In this document: positions 55,394-63,913 of the stretch, in pieces | How the letters are laid out: each line of letters opens with the position of its first letter | Numbering within the stretch: the stretch's first letter is position 1 | Assembly: GCF_026410305.1 (NCBI RefSeq) | Contig: NZ_JAPMLQ010000001.1 | Span: 558,001 to 622,000 of the forward strand | Direction: 5' to 3' | From: Sulfitobacter sp. F26204 | GTDB taxonomy: Bacteria; Pseudomonadota; Alphaproteobacteria; Rhodobacterales; Rhodobacteraceae | DNA length: 64,000 nucleotides | Program-made: the position numbers and the translations under genes | Notes under the pieces: generated by a model | The model's input: the letters and a program-made list of their open reading frames with translations, nothing else | Told to the model about the DNA's origin: nothing | The model's database searches: none

Positions 55394-56152
55394 TCAAATG
55401 ATGCTGCGCAGGAGTGACAGGGCCCCGAGGCCGATCAGCAGGGTCAGGCAGACACTGCGATAGTAGGGCTGTAATTTCGGCGTGAACAGCTTTTGCCCCA
55501 AAAAGACGCCCAACAGGCAAGGAATAAGTATGAAAATTCCGCGTGTTGCGGATGTGCTGTTCATGGTGCCGTAGTAGAGGTGGGTAAGAAAGGAGGTAAA
55601 TGAACCGAAAAAGAGAAAAGTCACTAGCGTCGCCCGCATCACTTTGGGTTCCATTTCCCGGGCCAGAATATAAAGCGCAACAACCATGCCGCCGACGCCG
55701 GCGAGGCCGGTGACGATACCGGCAACAACACCTGTCGCCCCAGTTCCTGTAGTGCTGTCAAGCGCGCGCAGGCGTACCTTGGCCAGTTGCAGGATCGCCA
55801 GGGTAATCAGGATTACGAGTGCAATCTGTGCCGATAGCTTCGGGTCCAGTCTGGTTGTCAGGCCAAGCCCAACAAAAACACCTGTCATGCTGCCCAGGGT
55901 AAGGATGGCGGCCACCTTGATATTCGCACCGTCCCAGCCGCCGCGCATCATAAGCAGCGAGGCACCCAGTTCCGGCCACCACATCATGGGAAGCAATTCA
56001 ACTGGTGGCAAAATCAATACCGCAAGGGCCAGACTGAAGGCTGACAGTGCGAAACCTGTGAAACCCTTCACCAATCCTGCGGCAAAAAAGATCGCCGAGA
56101 GAGCAATGCCCTGGGCGAGGGTCAGGGACAAGAGCGACCAGAGGTTATCCAT
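55394..56152 (-). CDS. TSUP family permease, probable sulfite exporter
   Basis: A 252-residue inner-membrane protein with about eight helices in two TauE/SafE-like repeats: AGLVKGFTGFALSAFSLALAV near 20 and the repeat-related GIVTGLAGVGGMVVALYIL near 150. TSUP proteins beside xsc export sulfite or sulfate. The start ATG 56152 overlaps the pta 3' end by 8 bases and precedes soeA by 13, so it is embedded in the operon. The role is inferred from position. An in-frame start at 56179 lies deeper in pta and is less likely. Confidence 0.85.
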   Translation of the reverse strand: MDNLWSLLSLTLAQGIALSAIFFAAGLVKGFTGFALSAFSLALAVLILPPVELLPMMWWPELGASLLMMRGGWDGANIKVAAILTLGSMTGVFVGLGLTTRLDPKLSAQIALVILITLAILQLAKVRLRALDSTTGTGATGVVAGIVTGLAGVGGMVVALYILAREMEPKVMRATLVTFLFFGSFTSFLTHLYYGTMNSTSATRGIFILIPCLLGVFLGQKLFTPKLQPYYRSVCLTLLIGLGALSLLRSII

Positions 56153-57146
56153 CGTCGGCCTGAAGTACGGTGACGGCAATCATATTGGTCACATCCTCGG
56201 CTGTACATCCCCGCGACAGATCGTTGGCGGGTTTGGCGAGGCCTTGCAGCACGGGTCCGATGGCGGAGCATCCGCCTATGCGCTGGGCGATCTTGTAACC
56301 GATGTTGCCTGCATCAAGGTTGGGAAAAATCATGACGTTGGCGTGGCCCGCGACGGATGAGCCGGGTGCCTTGGCGCTGCCCACCTCAGGCACAAAGGCG
56401 GCGTCAAACTGGAGTTCGCCATCCGCATCCAGATCGGGGTGTTTCTCTTTCAGGAGCGCCATTGCCTCTGTTACCTTGGTCACCGAGGGATGCCTGGCAC
56501 TGCCCATGGTCGAGAATGACAGCAAGGCCACACGGGGAATTTCGCCCAGTAGTTTTTGATGCGATGCTGCGGAGGCAACAGCAATCGCGGCAAGTTCTTC
56601 GGCGTTGGGGTCGATCACAAGACCGCAATCGCCAAAAGTCATGGCAGCCCGACGCGAGGGATGATTTGCAGGCAATGCCATCAGGAAAAAGCTGGATACC
56701 AAAGATGCCGTTTTGGCCTTGCCGATCACCTGCAACGCGGCGCGTACGGTGTCTGATGTGGTGGCGACGGCCCCGCCGACGGTACCATCAGCATGGCCGT
56801 TGCGCACCATCATCGCGGCAAAGACCAGCGGATCGCGTGCTTGATCCGCGGCGAAATCGGCACGGATATTCTTGTGTTTGCGTAGGTCGTAGTAGGACTG
56901 GGCAACGACATCAGTCATCGGGGAAGTCGCCGGATCCTCAATGTTGATGGCATCATTGCCCGTGGCACCCGCCGCGGTCAGGTGTTTCTCGATCTCGGTT
57001 TGAGGTCCGACCAAGGTGACACGGGCAATGCCGGTGCGGGCGGCCTCAACGGCACCGGCCACGATCCTTGGATCGTGGCCTTCGCTGAGAACGATATGGG
57101 CAGGCCGTGACGCTGCGCGTTTGCGAAGCTCTTGCAGCATGGTCAT
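56145..57146 (-). CDS. pta: Phosphate acetyltransferase
   Basis: A 333-residue single-domain Pta (PTA_PTB family, without the N-terminal DRTGG part of E. coli Pta). It converts acetyl phosphate plus CoA to acetyl-CoA. Motifs include AHIVLSEGHDPRI near 16, NGHADGTVGGAVATTSDTVRA near 114 and the C-terminal IFPNLDAGNIGYKIAQRIGG. AAAGGA lies 6 bases before the ATG. Thirty-six bases downstream of xsc, whose product acetyl phosphate it consumes. Confidence 0.93.
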   Translation of the reverse strand: MTMLQELRKRAASRPAHIVLSEGHDPRIVAGAVEAARTGIARVTLVGPQTEIEKHLTAAGATGNDAINIEDPATSPMTDVVAQSYYDLRKHKNIRADFAADQARDPLVFAAMMVRNGHADGTVGGAVATTSDTVRAALQVIGKAKTASLVSSFFLMALPANHPSRRAAMTFGDCGLVIDPNAEELAAIAVASAASHQKLLGEIPRVALLSFSTMGSARHPSVTKVTEAMALLKEKHPDLDADGELQFDAAFVPEVGSAKAPGSSVAGHANVMIFPNLDAGNIGYKIAQRIGGCSAIGPVLQGLAKPANDLSRGCTAEDVTNMIAVTVLQADDG

Positions 57147-57182
57147 GGTCTGTCCTTTTGGTGAGGGAACTTTTCAGCTCCC

Positions 57183-58964
57183 TTAGGTGGTTGTCTGTGG
57201 ACGCATGTCATCTTTGTTGATGCCTGCAACAGACACTGGTTTTTTCATTGCGTCGCGACGGAAAGGTTCGCCCAACTCCTGGTTCAAGACAACTTCGATG
57301 AAGGTAGTGACGCCTTCTTTCATTTGTTCGTTGACGGCCGTGTTAAGTGCGGTTGTCAGTTCTTCCATACCCGTCACTTGTACGCCCTTCAGGCCGCAAC
57401 CTTCGGCGATTTTGGCGTAGTTCACGTCGAGGTTCAACTCGGTCCCGACAAAGTTGTCATCGAACCACAGGGTTGTGTTGCGTTTTTCCGCGCCCCACTG
57501 GTAGTTGCGGAAAATAACCATGGTGATTGCAGGCCAGTCTCCGCGCCCGCAGGCTGTCATCTCGTTCATCGAAATGCCGAATGCACCATCACCGGCAAAG
57601 CCGATCACAGGCACATCGGGGCAACCGATTTTGGCACCCAGGATCGCAGGCAATCCGTAGCCGCAAGGCCCGAACAGGCCCGGTGCCAGATATTTGCGGC
57701 CTTTCTCAAAGGAAGGATAGGCGTTGCCGATGGCACAGTTGTTGCCGATGTCGGAAGAAATGATCGCGTCCTTAGGCATTGCGGACATGATCGCACGCCA
57801 TGCTTGGCGCGGGGCCATGTGGTCCGGCTGGCGATTGCGTGCACGTTCGTTCCAGTCGATGCCTTCGTCGGTGTCTTCTTCATGATCCATCGAAGACAAT
57901 TCCTGCGCCCAGCGGGATTTTGTCAGCCCTACCAGGTCCTTGCGTTCCTGACGGCCTTTGTCGCCTGCGCCCGCTGCGAGGTTTGCAAGCAACTGCTCGG
58001 CCACCCGTTTGGCATCGCCTTGAATTGCGACATCGACCTTTTTCGTCAGGCCAATCCGGTCGGAATTGATGTCGACCTGGATGACCTTGGCATCTGTCGG
58101 CCAGTAGTTCATGCCGTAGCCCGGCAATGTCGAAAACGGATTCAAACGGTTGCCAAGAGCCAGAACAACATCAGCCTTCTGGATGATCTCCATCGCCGCC
58201 TTGGAGCCGTTATAGCCAAGCGGGCCAAGCGCGAGAGGGTGTGAGCCGGGGAAGGCGTCATTGTGCTGATAGTTGCAGGCAACCGGTGCATCCAGCGCTT
58301 CGGCCAGTTTTGCAGAGGCTTCAATGCCTCCCGACAGGATCACACCGGCCCCATTCAGGATCACCGGGAACGCAGCTTCTGAAAGCAACTTGGCCGCGTC
58401 CTTGACCGCCTGTTCGCCGCCCTGAGGCCGTTCAAGACGGATGATCTGGGGCAATTCGATGTCGATGACCTGTGTCCAGAAATCGCGCGGTACGTTGATC
58501 TGGGCAGGTGCGGAGCCGCGCCGTGCCTTTTCAATCACGCGGTTCAGGACTTCGGCCATGCGCGATGGGTCGCGAACCTCTTCCTGATAACATACCATGT
58601 CCTCAAACAGCTTCATCTGTTCGATTTCCTGAAAACCGCCCTGACCTATGGTTTTGTTCGCTGCTTGCGGTGTGACAAGCAGCATCGGCGTGTGGTTCCA
58701 ATAGGCGGTCTTGATCGGTGTGACGAAGTTGGTAATGCCGGGGCCGTTCTGCGCAATGGCCATCGACATCTTACCGGATGCGCGTGTGTAACCATCCGCG
58801 ATCATGCCGCCCGATGTTTCGTGCGCGCAATCCCAAAATTTGATTCCCGCTGCGGGAAACAAGTCAGAGATCGGCATCATGGCGGAACCAATGATCCCGA
58901 AAGCGTTGTCGATGCCGTGCATTTGCAGGACTTTAACGAAGGCTTCTTCGGTGGTCATTTTCAT
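57183..58964 (-). CDS. xsc: Sulfoacetaldehyde acetyltransferase
   Basis: A 593-residue thiamine diphosphate enzyme that converts sulfoacetaldehyde and phosphate into acetyl phosphate and sulfite, the C-S bond-breaking step. Start MKMTTEEAFVKVLQMHGID and GIIGSAMMPISDLFP are Xsc-specific; the TPP motif is GDGAFGISMNEMTACGRGDW with the NYQWGAEKRN region following. Cytoplasmic. An AAGGA site lies 8 bases before the ATG. First gene after tauR; a pair of TauR-like repeats lies 80-112 bases upstream. Confidence 0.96.
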   Translation of the reverse strand: MKMTTEEAFVKVLQMHGIDNAFGIIGSAMMPISDLFPAAGIKFWDCAHETSGGMIADGYTRASGKMSMAIAQNGPGITNFVTPIKTAYWNHTPMLLVTPQAANKTIGQGGFQEIEQMKLFEDMVCYQEEVRDPSRMAEVLNRVIEKARRGSAPAQINVPRDFWTQVIDIELPQIIRLERPQGGEQAVKDAAKLLSEAAFPVILNGAGVILSGGIEASAKLAEALDAPVACNYQHNDAFPGSHPLALGPLGYNGSKAAMEIIQKADVVLALGNRLNPFSTLPGYGMNYWPTDAKVIQVDINSDRIGLTKKVDVAIQGDAKRVAEQLLANLAAGAGDKGRQERKDLVGLTKSRWAQELSSMDHEEDTDEGIDWNERARNRQPDHMAPRQAWRAIMSAMPKDAIISSDIGNNCAIGNAYPSFEKGRKYLAPGLFGPCGYGLPAILGAKIGCPDVPVIGFAGDGAFGISMNEMTACGRGDWPAITMVIFRNYQWGAEKRNTTLWFDDNFVGTELNLDVNYAKIAEGCGLKGVQVTGMEELTTALNTAVNEQMKEGVTTFIEVVLNQELGEPFRRDAMKKPVSVAGINKDDMRPQTTT

Positions 58965-59043
58965 AGCAGCATATCCTTAATATTTCGTAGGGGGTGCGAA
59001 TCTGGGTGTTGAGGCGGAAAATAGGGTTATTGAGGGATGTGGG

Positions 59044-59076
59044 TTAGGGCCAAATAGGCATAGGCAATAAGTCCAT
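59044..59076 (-). promoter_or_regulatory. Putative TauR direct repeats upstream of xsc
   Basis: Read on the minus strand, ATGGACTTAT (59076-59067) and TTGGCCCTAA (59053-59044) are direct repeats with starts 23 bp apart. Each matches 8 of 10 positions of the CTGGACYTAA repeat I recall for TauR of Rhodobacter capsulatus. They lie in the tauR-xsc spacer, about 80-112 bases upstream of the xsc ATG, the place expected for activation of xsc. Confidence 0.55.
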
Positions 59077-59077
59077 A

Positions 59078-60541
59078 TTAAATCGCTGCCGCGATCTCCT
59101 GGGCGATCAGGTCGACACCTTCGCGGATGCGCGAGCTGGGGATCGAGGAGTAGGCGAGGCGATAGTAGTTTGACGGCTGGTGGGAGCCTGCAAAAAACAC
59201 GCGACCGGGTTCGATCAATACACTCCTGGTTTGCAGGCGGCGGGCGAGAACGTCGGTGTTGACTCCCGCCGGTGCACGCATCCAGAAAGACGAGCCGCCA
59301 TGATACCCACGGCCGGAAATGTCGAGGCTCCGGGCGGCCAGTGCGGTTTCCATCACGTGACGACGTTCCTGCAAGGCGGCACCCATGCGCCGGATCAGCG
59401 CGTCGTAATGACCAAGTGACAGGAAGTAAGCGGCGGTGCGCTGGATGTGGCCCGGCGGATGGCGCAGCACGGAAGCCCGCAAGGCGCGGGCCTCGCGGAT
59501 GAAGGGTTCGGAGCCGACCAGATAGCCAAGACGAAGGCCCGGAAACAGCGATTTCGAGAAGCTGCCGACATAGATTACACGACCATCCGTATCGAGAGAT
59601 TTCAAGGCAGGTGAAGGTGACTTGAGGAAGGACATCTCGAATTCGTAGTCATCCTCGACGATCAGCGCCTCCATTTCGCGCGCCCGATCAAGCAGGGCGC
59701 GACGGCGATCCATGGGCATGGTTGCATTCGTCGGACACTGGTGACTGGGCGTGGTAAAGATGACATCGGTGCTGGGCGGGATCGCGTCGGGTGGAATGCC
59801 GTATTCATCAACCCTCACAGGCGCTACATGACACCGTGATTGAGACAGGATGTCGCGCAGCGCAGGATAACAGGGGTCTTCAAGGACGGCGTTCCGACGC
59901 TGGGTAAGCAACACCTGAGTTGTCAACCAGAGGGCATTTTGCGCGCCAAGAGTGATCAGGATCTGCGCCGGTCGGGCGGTGATGCCGCGTCGGGGCAGGG
60001 TGTGACGGGCGATGAATTGGATCAGCTGCGGATCGTCCTGATCGTAATAGTCAGTTGTCAATGAGGTAAAGTCGCGCTGGCCTAAAGCCTGAAGCGCACA
60101 GAGCCGCCAGTTCGCGTGATCAAACAGCGTCTGATCGGCCTGTCCGTAGATAAAGGGATAGCGGTATTTGGCCCAGTCCTGTGGTTTCGAAATGGAGACG
60201 GCACCGCTGAATTTCTGACCGATGGCGCGGGTCCAGTCGACGGCATCCTGCCCTTCGGGTGCAGCGTTAAATGTGGGGGGGGAAGGGGCGTTTTCGGAGA
60301 CAAAATAACCTGAGCGTCCCTTGGATACGAGGTAATCATTAGCCAGCAATTCTGTATAGGCGATGGTGACGGTGATGCGGCTGACGCCCAGATGGGCTGC
60401 GAGTTTGCGGGTGGAAGGGAGCTTTTCACCCTGTTGGAAGCGACCCGAAAGGATGCCCTGCGCGATCATCTGCTGAATCTGTTGTTGCAGGGTGCCTTGA
60501 GCGTCGGGATTCAGGAAAAAGGTTTCAACGGGAAGGGTCAT
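59078..60541 (-). CDS. tauR: Taurine regulator TauR (MocR/GntR family)
   Basis: A 487-residue MocR-type regulator: N-terminal GntR winged helix (about 12-80; KLPSTRKLAAHLGVSRITV) fused to an aminotransferase-like domain with the PLP-binding Lys330 in YVGSFSKSLFPGLRLGY. The MocR fold binds PLP and probably taurine or its derivative as effector. ATG 60541 was chosen over GTG 60556. The 3' end lies just before the xsc operator region; the product of tauR should activate xsc and tpa. Its own upstream region also carries a repeat pair. Confidence 0.9.
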   Translation of the reverse strand: MTLPVETFFLNPDAQGTLQQQIQQMIAQGILSGRFQQGEKLPSTRKLAAHLGVSRITVTIAYTELLANDYLVSKGRSGYFVSENAPSPPTFNAAPEGQDAVDWTRAIGQKFSGAVSISKPQDWAKYRYPFIYGQADQTLFDHANWRLCALQALGQRDFTSLTTDYYDQDDPQLIQFIARHTLPRRGITARPAQILITLGAQNALWLTTQVLLTQRRNAVLEDPCYPALRDILSQSRCHVAPVRVDEYGIPPDAIPPSTDVIFTTPSHQCPTNATMPMDRRRALLDRAREMEALIVEDDYEFEMSFLKSPSPALKSLDTDGRVIYVGSFSKSLFPGLRLGYLVGSEPFIREARALRASVLRHPPGHIQRTAAYFLSLGHYDALIRRMGAALQERRHVMETALAARSLDISGRGYHGGSSFWMRAPAGVNTDVLARRLQTRSVLIEPGRVFFAGSHQPSNYYRLAYSSIPSSRIREGVDLIAQEIAAAI

Positions 60542-60555
60542 GGGTGAAGTATACA

Positions 60556-60587
60556 CTGGACCGAAATCTGTTTCAATCTGGCATTAT
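60556..60587 (+). promoter_or_regulatory. Putative TauR direct repeats upstream of tauR
   Basis: On the plus strand CTGGACCGAA (60556-60565) and CTGGCATTAT (60578-60587) are direct repeats with starts 22 bp apart, matching 9 and 7 of 10 positions of the recalled TauR repeat. They lie 15-46 bases before the tauR ATG and are oriented away from it. Overlap with the tauR promoter suggests autorepression. Confidence 0.45.
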
Positions 60588-60712
60588 GGGGATGTGAAAA
60601 CACCAAATTAATGCAGCTATCCTAACATTTGCTTCAGGCAATGTGAACGCATAAATGAGACCTTGGATTTCATTAAGGTGGAAAATTGCCGCAGCACGGG
60701 GGATGTTCCCAG

Positions 60713-60739
60713 TGCACCCCCTGTGCACCATGCGGTGCA
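60713..60739. promoter_or_regulatory. Cluster of TGCACC/GGTGCA half-sites
   Basis: TGCACC at 60713-60718 and 60724-60729 is followed by GGTGCA at 60734-60739, so the last two form a perfect 6-base dyad with a 4-base spacer. NtrC sites have the same half-sites with a 5-base spacer. It lies 65-90 bases upstream of the BrnA-like gene. The rest of the 262-base tauR to brnA-like gap holds the TauR repeats at 60556 and nothing else I can identify. Confidence 0.35.
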
Positions 60740-60803
60740 TTCGGGACGCGACAAGGTTTGTGGGCATCAATGCGAGCTTGTGACAAGCCCAAAGGAGATT
60801 GCG

Positions 60804-61152
60804 ATGAACAGGCGTGATGCATATGCGCAGATGATGTATGAATTGGAGGACCTGCAAGGCCGGCTGCGCGATGAGTGGCTGAGTGACAGTCTTCCGCTGG
60901 CGTGGGATGGAGTATGGATCACCGAGCCCACGCGCAAGGACGCGGGTGACAATCCGCATCGACAGGGACATGCTGCGCTGGTTTCGCAAGATGGGCGCGG
61001 GGTACGGACCGCGTCTGAACCAGATATTGCGGATTTATTGGCTGGCCCTGCTGGGCGGCGGGATCAAGAGGTTCCCGAGTGACGACAATATCCCAAGGTT
61101 GCTGAATAAAGGGCATGAGAAAATGCGGAAAAAGTACAAGGATTTTCCGTGA
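60804..61152 (+). pseudogene. BrnA antitoxin-like protein, interrupted by a frameshift
   Basis: A good start (ATG 60804, AAAGGAG eight bases upstream) opens a frame MNRRDAYAQMMYELEDL... that codes for about 45 residues, then loses family resemblance near 60930-60957. From there the +1 frame codes RTRVTIRIDRDMLRWFRKMG then YGPRLNQILRIYW, the ribbon-helix-helix DNA-binding domain of BrnA antitoxins, ending at 61152. One extra base would explain this. No BrnT toxin gene adjoins. It could be a decayed orphan regulator, a sequencing error or a programmed frameshift. Confidence 0.65.
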
Positions 61153-61302
61153 GGGGGATGGCGTGGGCATCCCTGTCGGGGTTCGAACAGATCTGTGCTG
61201 TTTTTCTGTTGAGCGTGAGGCCGCTATGGCGATGCGTTGGAATTGACTTCGTTGCCATGATGGAGGAGCGATGTGGCACTGATAAACAGGCAGGATGCGT
61301 TG

Positions 61303-61827
61303 ATGACAGAAATATCCGTTGATTTGGTCGTTGAGGATGACGAAATTGAAGCCGTGCAGGCGCTTTGCCAAGACTGGCTGGATTGGCATTGGAAAGCATA
61401 TCCCGACGATTGGCCGACCGAAGGCAATCCGATGGACCCGCAAAGATTCCAAAAGATCCTGGAGGATCTGCCGGGCCTACACGCAAGGCCGCGTGGCGGT
61501 ATCTTTCTTGCGCGACTGGATGGAGAACCCGTCGGGTGTGTGATGTATAATGAAGCTGATGGGATGACTGCCGAACTCAACCGGTTGTTCGTGCGCGAAA
61601 ATGGCAGAGGGCATGGTCTGGGACGAATGATGCTGGAGCGCATGTTCGAGCAGATGAAGTCGGATGGTTATAAAAGGGCGATTTTTTCGTCGGCGAAATT
61701 TCTCACCCATGCAAAAGAGATGTACCAGGACGCAGGTTTCGTCGATATGCCACATCCGCAAGCTTTCCCTGAGGCTTGGCGTGAATATGTCTACTTCATG
61801 GAGCGCAGGCTTGATCCGTCGGAATGA
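61303..61827 (+). CDS. GNAT family N-acetyltransferase
   Basis: A 174-residue acetyltransferase: the start ISVDLVVEDDEIEAVQALCQ, core IFLARLDGEPVGCVMYN, acetyl-CoA loop FVRENGRGHGLGRMML and a C-terminal LTHAKEMYQDAGF motif. The acceptor is unknown. ATG 61303 has AGGA seven bases upstream; GTG 61273, with GGAGGAG only four bases before it, is an alternative that adds ten residues. It has its own promoter region, 150 bases after the BrnA-like remnant. Confidence 0.8.
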   Translation: MTEISVDLVVEDDEIEAVQALCQDWLDWHWKAYPDDWPTEGNPMDPQRFQKILEDLPGLHARPRGGIFLARLDGEPVGCVMYNEADGMTAELNRLFVRENGRGHGLGRMMLERMFEQMKSDGYKRAIFSSAKFLTHAKEMYQDAGFVDMPHPQAFPEAWREYVYFMERRLDPSE

Positions 61828-61945
61828 AACTGTGCATGCTACCTTCGGCTCGCCGGAAATTCCGATCATAAGTGTTGTTAAAGACTATCCTTCCGATCAC
61901 TGGTTGAGGCGCGTCCGTGATGCTGACGCTCCGTAATGCAACGTC

Positions 61946-61973
61946 AAAAGGCCCCCGCGCGATGCAGGGGCCC
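61946..61973 (-). terminator. Rho-independent terminator after small lipoprotein gene
   Basis: GGCCCC at 61950-61955 pairs with GGGGCC at 61967-61972; on the minus strand the stem is followed by TTTT (61949-61946). It lies 24 bases past the stop of the lipoprotein gene and ends its transcript. Confidence 0.8.
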
Positions 61974-61996
61974 AAGGGTGTCACTTCAGCACGTGA

Positions 61997-62257
61997 TCAG
62001 GGGCAGGCTGCGGTATAACGCGAACCGTTCGGGCGTTGGTAGACGCATGATCCTGATTGTGTGCGTCCGATATAGCTGCCTGCGGCAGCTCCGGCGGCAC
62101 CGCCCACCAGAGCGCCGACGACCTTGTCATCATCGCCGGAAACGGCGGCACCAGCGGCGGCACCAACTGCGGCACCTGCCAGTGTGCTGGTTTGTTGATC
62201 TGTTGCACAGGCCGCGAGTGCGGCCATGAGAGGTAGCGAAAGAAGTAGCTTTTTCAT
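61997..62257 (-). CDS. Small glycine-zipper lipoprotein
   Basis: An 86-residue lipoprotein: signal peptide MKKLLLSLPLMAALAAC with acylated Cys17, then a Gly/Ala-rich zipper (LAGAAVGAAAGAAVSG, VVGALVGGAAGAAAGSYIG) and a short C-terminal part with two cysteines or one pair. It is of the YMGG/glycine-zipper small-lipoprotein kind common in alphaproteobacteria; no function is known. An ATG at 62257 gives the classic lipoprotein signal. Single gene with a terminator. Confidence 0.82.
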   Translation of the reverse strand: MKKLLLSLPLMAALAACATDQQTSTLAGAAVGAAAGAAVSGDDDKVVGALVGGAAGAAAGSYIGRTQSGSCVYQRPNGSRYTAACP

Positions 62258-62361
62258 GTTTTTCTCCAAATCTGGTCTGATAGGCAAACACGAAGGGTAG
62301 GGAAAAGGTTCCGTATTAATTCAAATTCCGGCTGGATCGTGCGGTAACCTGATTATGATGC

Positions 62362-62390
62362 AAAAAGACCGCCGGAGGATGCCGGCGGCC
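62362..62390 (-). terminator. Rho-independent terminator after tpa
   Basis: CCGCCGG at 62369-62375 pairs with CCGGCGG at 62382-62388 around a 6-base loop; on the minus strand it is followed by TTTTT (62366-62362). It lies 26 bases beyond the tpa stop, so tpa ends as a separate transcript from the downstream lipoprotein gene. Confidence 0.85.
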
Positions 62391-62415
62391 TAAGCTGTTG
62401 TTACAGCAGGTGTTT

Positions 62416-63825
62416 TCAGCCGAAGACGCGGCCCAGAGCACCATCTACTGCCGATATGATCTGGTCGATGTCGTCCTTTTGCGCGATCAGGGCAGGTGAG
62501 AAGCACAGGGTGTTGTTCTTGCCCGGAACGGAGCGGTTGGTCATGCCGATGATTACGCCCTGGTTCATGCAGTCCCCGACAACAGCGGCGGCCTTGGATT
62601 CGTGGACCGCTGCGCGGCTTTCGCGGTCTGTGACCAGTTCCGCGCCCAGGAACAGACCCTTACCGCGCACGTCACCGATAACCGGATGCTTGTCGGAAAG
62701 AGCGTGCAGTTGGTCGAGCATGTAGTCGCCCTGCGCCAGAGTGTTTTCCAGCAGGCCTTCTTCTTCGATGATGGCGATGTTTTCGAGTCCTGCCGTCGGT
62801 CCTGCCGTGCAGCCACCAAAAGTTGAGATGTCGCGGAAGTAATCCATCGTGTCCGAGGCATCTGTCTTGAACATATCAAAGACTTCTTCGGTGGTGACGA
62901 GACAGGAAATGGCGGCGTAGCCGGAAGCGACCCCCTTGGCCATTGTGACCATGTCTGGTTTGATACCGTAATGCTGGTAGCCGAACCATGTGCCGGTACG
63001 GCCAACGCCACAGACAACTTCGTCGATGTGCAGCAGGATCTCATATTTCTTGCAGATTTCCTGCACGCGGTCCCAGTAGCCGTCAGGAGGCGTGATGACA
63101 CCGCCGCCGGCGGTGACAGGTTCAAGGCAGAGGCTGCCGACGGTGTCGGGGCCTTCGGCGAGGATGACCTTTTCGATCTGGTCTGCGGCCCAGACGCCGT
63201 AGTTTTCCTGTGGTGCGCCGTCTTGTTCAAAGGCGCGGTATTCCATGCAATGGGGAACGCGTACGAAGCCGGGGGTGAAGGGGCCGTATTGTGCGTTGCG
63301 TTCGTCCTGACCACCGGCGGAGAGCGCCGAGATGGTGGTGCCGTGGTAGTCGCGGTCGCGGTAGAGGACCTTGTGTTTTTTTCCACCAGATTTCTTGTGG
63401 GCAATCTGGCGGACCATTTTGAAGCCCTTCTCATTCGCCTCGCTGCCAGAGTTGGCATAGTAGACGCGGCTCATGCCGGGCATCTTGGAGATCAGTTTCT
63501 CTGCAAAGTGAGAGCCGGGGATGGAGCCAGCAGAGCCTGCAAAATAGTTGAGCTTGATCAACTGGTCGCGCACGGCATTGGCGATGCGTTCCCGGCCATA
63601 GCCGACATTGACTGTCCAGACACCGCCGGAAACAGCGTCGAGGTGTTCTTTGCCTTTTTGATCCCAGACGCGCATGCCTTTGCCTTCGACAATAATGCGG
63701 GGATCGACCTGGTTGTCGGGATTGGCGTCCATGTATTGTTTGTGCTGGCTGAGGTGATGCCAGATGTGGGCGCGGTCTGCTTCGACAACGCGTGAGAGAT
63801 CGTTTTCTTTGAAATTGCCGTCCAT
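62416..63825 (-). CDS. tpa: Taurine-pyruvate aminotransferase
   Basis: A 469-residue class III PLP aminotransferase that transfers the amino group of taurine to pyruvate, giving sulfoacetaldehyde and alanine. Evidence: DLSRVVEADRAHIWHHLSQH at the start (Tpa-specific), YYANSGSEANE near 123, PLP Asp268 in HIDEVVCGVGRTGT and Schiff-base Lys297 in MAKGVASGYAA. ATG 63825 follows AAAGGTC; a start at 63900 is rejected. It is separated from xsc by tauR and three unrelated genes, yet has the same repeat pair upstream. Ends in a terminator at 62362. Confidence 0.95.
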   Translation of the reverse strand: MDGNFKENDLSRVVEADRAHIWHHLSQHKQYMDANPDNQVDPRIIVEGKGMRVWDQKGKEHLDAVSGGVWTVNVGYGRERIANAVRDQLIKLNYFAGSAGSIPGSHFAEKLISKMPGMSRVYYANSGSEANEKGFKMVRQIAHKKSGGKKHKVLYRDRDYHGTTISALSAGGQDERNAQYGPFTPGFVRVPHCMEYRAFEQDGAPQENYGVWAADQIEKVILAEGPDTVGSLCLEPVTAGGGVITPPDGYWDRVQEICKKYEILLHIDEVVCGVGRTGTWFGYQHYGIKPDMVTMAKGVASGYAAISCLVTTEEVFDMFKTDASDTMDYFRDISTFGGCTAGPTAGLENIAIIEEEGLLENTLAQGDYMLDQLHALSDKHPVIGDVRGKGLFLGAELVTDRESRAAVHESKAAAVVGDCMNQGVIIGMTNRSVPGKNNTLCFSPALIAQKDDIDQIISAVDGALGRVFG

Positions 63826-63913
63826 TGTCAGACCTTTCGAATAGAGTGTCGGGTGAAATCGGGGCGGGAAGTTCCCGTGCCGCTCAATCAATGCTGGCAA
63901 ATCCTAGAATCGC

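Noticed and set aside
60663..60803. Longer start for the BrnA-like gene at 60663
   Set aside because: The extra residues resemble nothing and the strong AAAGGAG ribosome site belongs to ATG 60804.
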